Source: Oppiella nova (lineage: Eukaryota; Arthropoda; Arachnida; Sarcoptiformes; Oppiidae). From it: a stretch of DNA of 25,584 nt. The stretch lies in assembly GCA_905397405.1 (NCBI GenBank), contig CAJPVJ010000425.1:1-25584 (forward strand). The letters run 5' to 3'. The notes beneath the pieces are model-generated. The model did not search any database. It saw nothing but the letters and a program-made list of their open reading frames with translations, and was not told the origin of the DNA. Numbering within the stretch: position 1 is the stretch's first letter; every line of letters begins with the position of its first letter. The position numbers and the translations under genes were made by a program. Positions 20,978 to 25,584 of the stretch are shown here, piece by piece.

Positions 20978-22613
20978 AAATAAAATTAATTTATGTTAAA
21001 AAAGTGATAGAATTGGAAATATAATAATATCATAAATAATTGACTAAAACAAACAAATCTACAAAAACAGCACTTTTTATCAAACAACACACAAAAACTC
21101 TGAATTTTAAATACAGTTTTTTCGCTTCAAATGATTACATAAACCGACAGACAATATAATAAAAGTATTTTTAGCAGAAAAATTCCCGCTGTGTTTGAAA
21201 ATATATTATATTATATTACGGCACAAAAAATCACAGAATTCAATGAGTGTGAGAGAATACTAGCGGGAAAGGGGGTACGGAATGGTATGGTATGGATCTG
21301 TATATTAAGTTAAACCAGAACTGGATTTGTTATGTTTTAAAGGTACAAGTGCTGGTTATATACGTGTGTATACAGTGTTTATGATGAGGTAAAAGCGGAT
21401 CCAGAGATTTACTCAATTCACTGCACAATTGCGGAGTCAATAAATATTTTTTCAGTAAACGTCTGTTTGTTGTTAAGGAGTCATAAGAGAAGTATTTCGA
21501 GTTTTTCAATGAGAAGACAAAATGCAATCATGTATTGACTGTAAGGGGTTTTGGTGTAACAGAATATATAAACTCTCGGCTGAGATGTCTGGCCCTCAAT
21601 GTCGAGCCATAGCCTCGTCGAGAACCCCTTCCTCTTACATATGCTGTCGAGTAGTTGGCCATCAATTAGACAGACTTCGAGGCGTCAAACAAACATCACT
21701 TGAATGGCTTGTTTGGACTATTATAGCCGAGAGTATAAATTACATTAAAAATACACAGAATATACTCCAGGAGCTCATATGCACTGTAGAGCACAGGGAG
21801 CAGTGCTTTTGAAAACCAATATACAGTACATAACGAATGAAATATTGGACGACACGAGTCCGTCAAACAGCACTAAATTCCGGGAAAAAATTAAACCCAA
21901 AAAGTAATGTTACATTTGAGGAGACGTTTTGGGGTATGATATGCATCGGAGGGACTGACAGTTTTGTCTTAAAGACATAAGAGTGAGAGTGGAGTACATA
22001 TAATACTAGTCTATAACTGTCTGTTAAGGAATAAAATTAGACTTTTTTATGAAACCAGAAGTTTTAAGACATACTCTAATGGTTTGTTTTCGGCGCTTAC
22101 TTTGTGTCACATTTTTCTCAATGGTTTGAATGAATAGTTTTTTCATATATCGAGGACTGGAATCAATTTTGTCAAAAATTTCGATGAGAGAGTGAGAAAG
22201 TCTCCACAAAATTAAAGTTTTATTATTTATATTGAATTGCTTGTAATATTCAGTATATTTTTGCTGTCAGTGTTGTAGTCGATGGATGTATACATGCATT
22301 GAATAACTATATGCATCACTCGTATACCCATAAAGTCAGTGATTAATTCACTTAAATTTCTTACGACTTTTCTGAGCATAGATAGCAACTAAAAACTAAA
22401 CTAACTGTTCGTAAGTTTTATAGCCCTGTCCTCCCAGCGCCGTTCAATCATATGATTTAAGGAATTAGTGCTTTCTTTTGCATATTTGAGCAGATTTTCT
22501 GCATTAGTATTAATTTTCTTCGTTTTCTGACAGAAAATTATGACAATTTTTATGACATTTTGTTTCGCAAAATATATTATTCTTTAGCCATAAATATAAG
22601 CAAAAGTCAATGG

Positions 22614-22615
22614 GA

Positions 22616-22647
<32 letters not shown>

Positions 22648-22693
22648 CGAGAGAGAGAGAGGGAGAGAGGGAGAGAGAGAGAGAGAGAGAGAG
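22614..22693. repeat. (GA)n microsatellite, interrupted
   Basis: The longest purine array of the window, about 80 bases. It is GA with AA, GC and GGG interruptions that mark an older, decaying repeat. The two overlapping minus-strand frames through it encode only Leu-Ser-rich low-complexity sequence. Confidence 0.97.
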
Positions 22694-24124
22694 CAAAAAA
22701 CCAACGGTTCTTCGCGTCATTTAATCTATGGGTTTGTATCAGAAGTTTAAGCAAATATTGTAAATATTTTTCTCTTTTTGTACACAAAATCAAAAATAAT
22801 CGTTGAATAGCTAAAAATATAAATAACAAAACTACTTTTAAAGTAATTTTCTTTATGATTAAGTAATAGAATTTAATATTCAATACATTTTTATCATAAT
22901 ATGAGACAAAAACATTTTTTATGTGAATTAATATACAAATCCATTTGAATGAATGAATAGGCTTGAGTTAAAACTATTCATGACTTAAATCTTATGATAA
23001 AAAATGTTTCGGTTTTTAATACAACAGACATTCATTGAGAGCAAGTAATTCATTTTCATTGGGAATAAAGATTAATCTCATCGATAAAAAACATATGAAT
23101 AGTTAATAATAAAACTAAAAGTATCAGCTTATTTCTCAGTCGTATTAAAAGTTTAGTTTATTTTATATAAAAAAAGTTTTATTATATGTATAAATGCTTT
23201 TTTGTATCCACCATTCACTCCATTATAATATTAAATAATTTATTAGTATTTGAGCGCAAATTTTTTGATGGTTTTATGTTTTATTTCTCATGTTATAAAT
23301 GCATAAAAACTTTTTTGAATCACAAATAAAAAATACAAATTCTGACTGTGAATGTCTAAATGACTTTTTGACTAATCTTTAAATATATATTTCATATCAC
23401 AGAGAGTATTTGATACTTAAATGCAAAGTATGTGGAATATTTTATATGAATAAATTATTATTGATTTCCAAATGAATTATAAATTGCGATAAGTTTTTTT
23501 CAGTGCAAATACAGTGAGCAATGAATCGCAAAGTCTGTTAAAAATTTAATATTTGTTTTGCGCTAATACTGTGTGAACCTAACACTGGATACCAGTAATA
23601 AATTTCTGACAAAATATGCTGCATATCGAGGAATGGGTTCAAGGGAATGGCATCCAATATAAATACACATATTTGAATATTGTAAAGTTAGTATAGCATA
23701 TATAGAGCGAAATTAAATTAGCATTTTTTGGTCTCTCATCCCTTTCCTCCCTCTCCAATGATGTGAAATAGGAGTGCAAACAAAACAACATTAAGTCTCG
23801 AATCGGTTAAGCATATGATACGATGGGTGCATATTTCCAACACATTATACACTCACATCACTACAGATTTTTTGTGTTCAATAACACTATTGTCTGATAT
23901 AAGAGACATTCATTTATATAGAGTGAACACATATCCAACAAATTCTGTATATTTACGGTTAGTGTACATTTGTGATGATAGGCATACACTTGAGGTATAA
24001 TAGGGTTCCGTAATAGTGTTCAGTCATTAAATTATTTGAAAAGCTGTTGCTCTTAGCTGTCGTTCAGTCAAAAATAAAAAGGTTTGTAAAATATCGCATA
24101 TAATCGTATATTCAACTCATGAAC

Positions 24125-24126
<2 letters not shown>

Positions 24127-24171
<45 letters not shown>
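24127..24171. repeat. (CT)n microsatellite
   Basis: A 45-base CT array with one TTT interruption. Confidence 0.97.
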
Positions 24172-25584
24172 ATCTCAAAATTCATTGTGAGAATAAATTT
24201 CATAAACAACTGACTTTGGCATTAAATACACAAAAATTATGCCATAAATTCATTTAAGAAATTCAAATAACATTAAAAATCCTTCTAAAAAACACTTTAT
24301 AATGAAATTACAATTGAAATGTAAATTGAAAATTAAATCAAATGACTGCCATGTATATTCATTGCATTTGCTAAGCGTTTAATGCATAAATAATATGCAA
24401 ATAGCATTCACTCAGACTTATGATTATAAAAGACATATAAAACATAAATCCCTTCTTATAAGACATATATTTATAGACATATCTATAAGTAATGTTTTAT
24501 CTCTCAAAGTATTAGTTAGTGACTGAAGTCGAGGTAAATGAAAACTATATTTGTCTGGTATTAAGCAAAACGAGAGGAAATATTAAAATATAATTACTTA
24601 ATATTCTCACTCAACAGTCAGTCCAAACACATGGCAACTATCACTACTAGTATGTAAAATATTCTGTGAACATCAAGTTTATGAAACTATTATTAATTTT
24701 ATTTTTACTTCTCGTGTTTTTTCTACGCCAGAGTATTATACGATTGCAAAGCAATTAAAAGTGAGAGAAATTTCTTTTACAGAAATTATGGTTTATTTTA
24801 GTGCTCCATGTAATACAAGATAAAAGTTATGTAAACTTTATTTGCGGGTTTAATGTTTATATTTATGGCTAGATTTAGTGGAAAGTTATGCCGTGTATGT
24901 AGAAAACCTCAAAGTCAAGGGTGAGCATCAAAAATGCCTAAACAATTCACATCACACTATCAGACAATTTATTTAATCACAAAAACATATTTATATTTAT
25001 AATTTAGACTTTTTTCAGACACTTTCACAGACAGACCGCTATATGCATCAAATTATACATCAGTTTGTTTAGTGATATGAATGACTTTCATTGATAATCA
25101 TAAAATTTATATTAATTTTTCTACTTATTTTTTATGTTTTGTTGATTATTGTAAGACTAACTCATGTTTATGGCACCGCAAATAAACATTCCGGATACTA
25201 TATAAATTTATATACTTTTGATATAAATTATATGATTAAAATAAATTAATAGAAATTAATTTCGCACAGAAATATACTTATTTTTACCCGTGTTTTGAAA
25301 GTCAATAACGCAATTACAGATAAGACAAAATTATATAAATAAATAATAATACGATATAAACTCATGAAAATCGTTGCAAAATTGCGAGTCTATAGTTTGG
25401 GTCAAAGTTTTCTCGTATTTTACGTGAAAATCTCTTATATAAAAATTATAATATAATAATAAATCCCAAATAATTTACTATTTAATATTACGGCCGATAA
25501 GCAAACCCGACGATTAGGGACTGGGATTGTGTGCGAGGGGTAGACACACCTCAGCATAAATACCTATTGGGCTTAAGCAACACA

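Larger units (their letters stand above)
17481..25584. other. Long non-coding stretch, robo intron or 5' flank
   Basis: About 8.1 kb with mixed composition: less AT-rich to roughly 22450, then AT-rich again. It contains the 128-base tandem duplication, four GA/CT arrays, three CTCGAGTG motifs between 19392 and 19558, and a GC stem at 19861-19878. I found no exon with both splice signals and protein-like sequence, and no Robo signal-peptide exon. POU-like ATGCAAAT words occur (near 24395) but are expected often in AT-rich DNA. Confidence 0.55.

Noticed and set aside
21522-21812. 96-codon plus-strand frame starting with ATG and containing several cysteines
   Set aside because: Irregular cysteine spacing, no hydrophobic leader, no family resemblance and no splice signals; kept as chance.
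22510-22883. Two overlapping minus-strand frames with long Leu-Ser tracts
   Set aside because: Both are the interrupted GA array read in two frames.

Overview
The window reads as nuclear DNA of an animal, most likely an arthropod. It is AT-rich, gene-poor and studded with GA/CT dinucleotide arrays. The only protein I can name with confidence is split across two exons with canonical splice signals. A mite or other chelicerate would fit, but that placement is only an impression; no rRNA, tRNA or mitochondrial marker is present to settle it.

Gene content: two minus-strand exons (6061-6175 and 5435-5613) join in frame to encode 96 complete residues, essentially the whole first immunoglobulin domain of a Roundabout (Robo) axon-guidance receptor. 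This is the domain that binds Slit. The following exons must lie left of position 1, because 1-5434 shows no Ig2 coding sequence. The start codon and signal-peptide exon must lie in, or to the right of, 6176-25584, and I did not find them. Most of the window is therefore presumed intron and 5' flank of robo.

Layout: 1-5434 is AT-rich presumed intron with three GA/CT arrays and a compound hairpin (2337-2387). 5435-6175 holds the Ig1 exons and their 447-base intron. 7296-8669 is a head-to-tail duplication of a roughly 0.7 kb non-coding unit. 8670-15780 is AT-rich non-coding DNA. 15781-17480 is less AT-rich and carries open stretches that look like a small unknown gene or its remnant on the minus strand, including a possible 71-base intron. 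17481-25584 is mixed non-coding DNA with a perfect 128-base tandem duplication (18534-18789) and four more GA/CT arrays.

Most unusual signal: the second copy of the 0.7 kb duplication does not start as a copy of the first. Its first 127 bases (7970-8096) are the base-by-base complement of 7296-7422 read in the SAME direction, not the reverse complement, with no mismatches. Ten more bases (8097-8106) repeat the end of that block. From 8107 on, the copy returns to ordinary direct identity. No standard duplication, inversion, gene conversion or transposition produces a complement without reversal. It is either a data or processing artefact, a deliberate edit, or something undescribed; it is far beyond chance.
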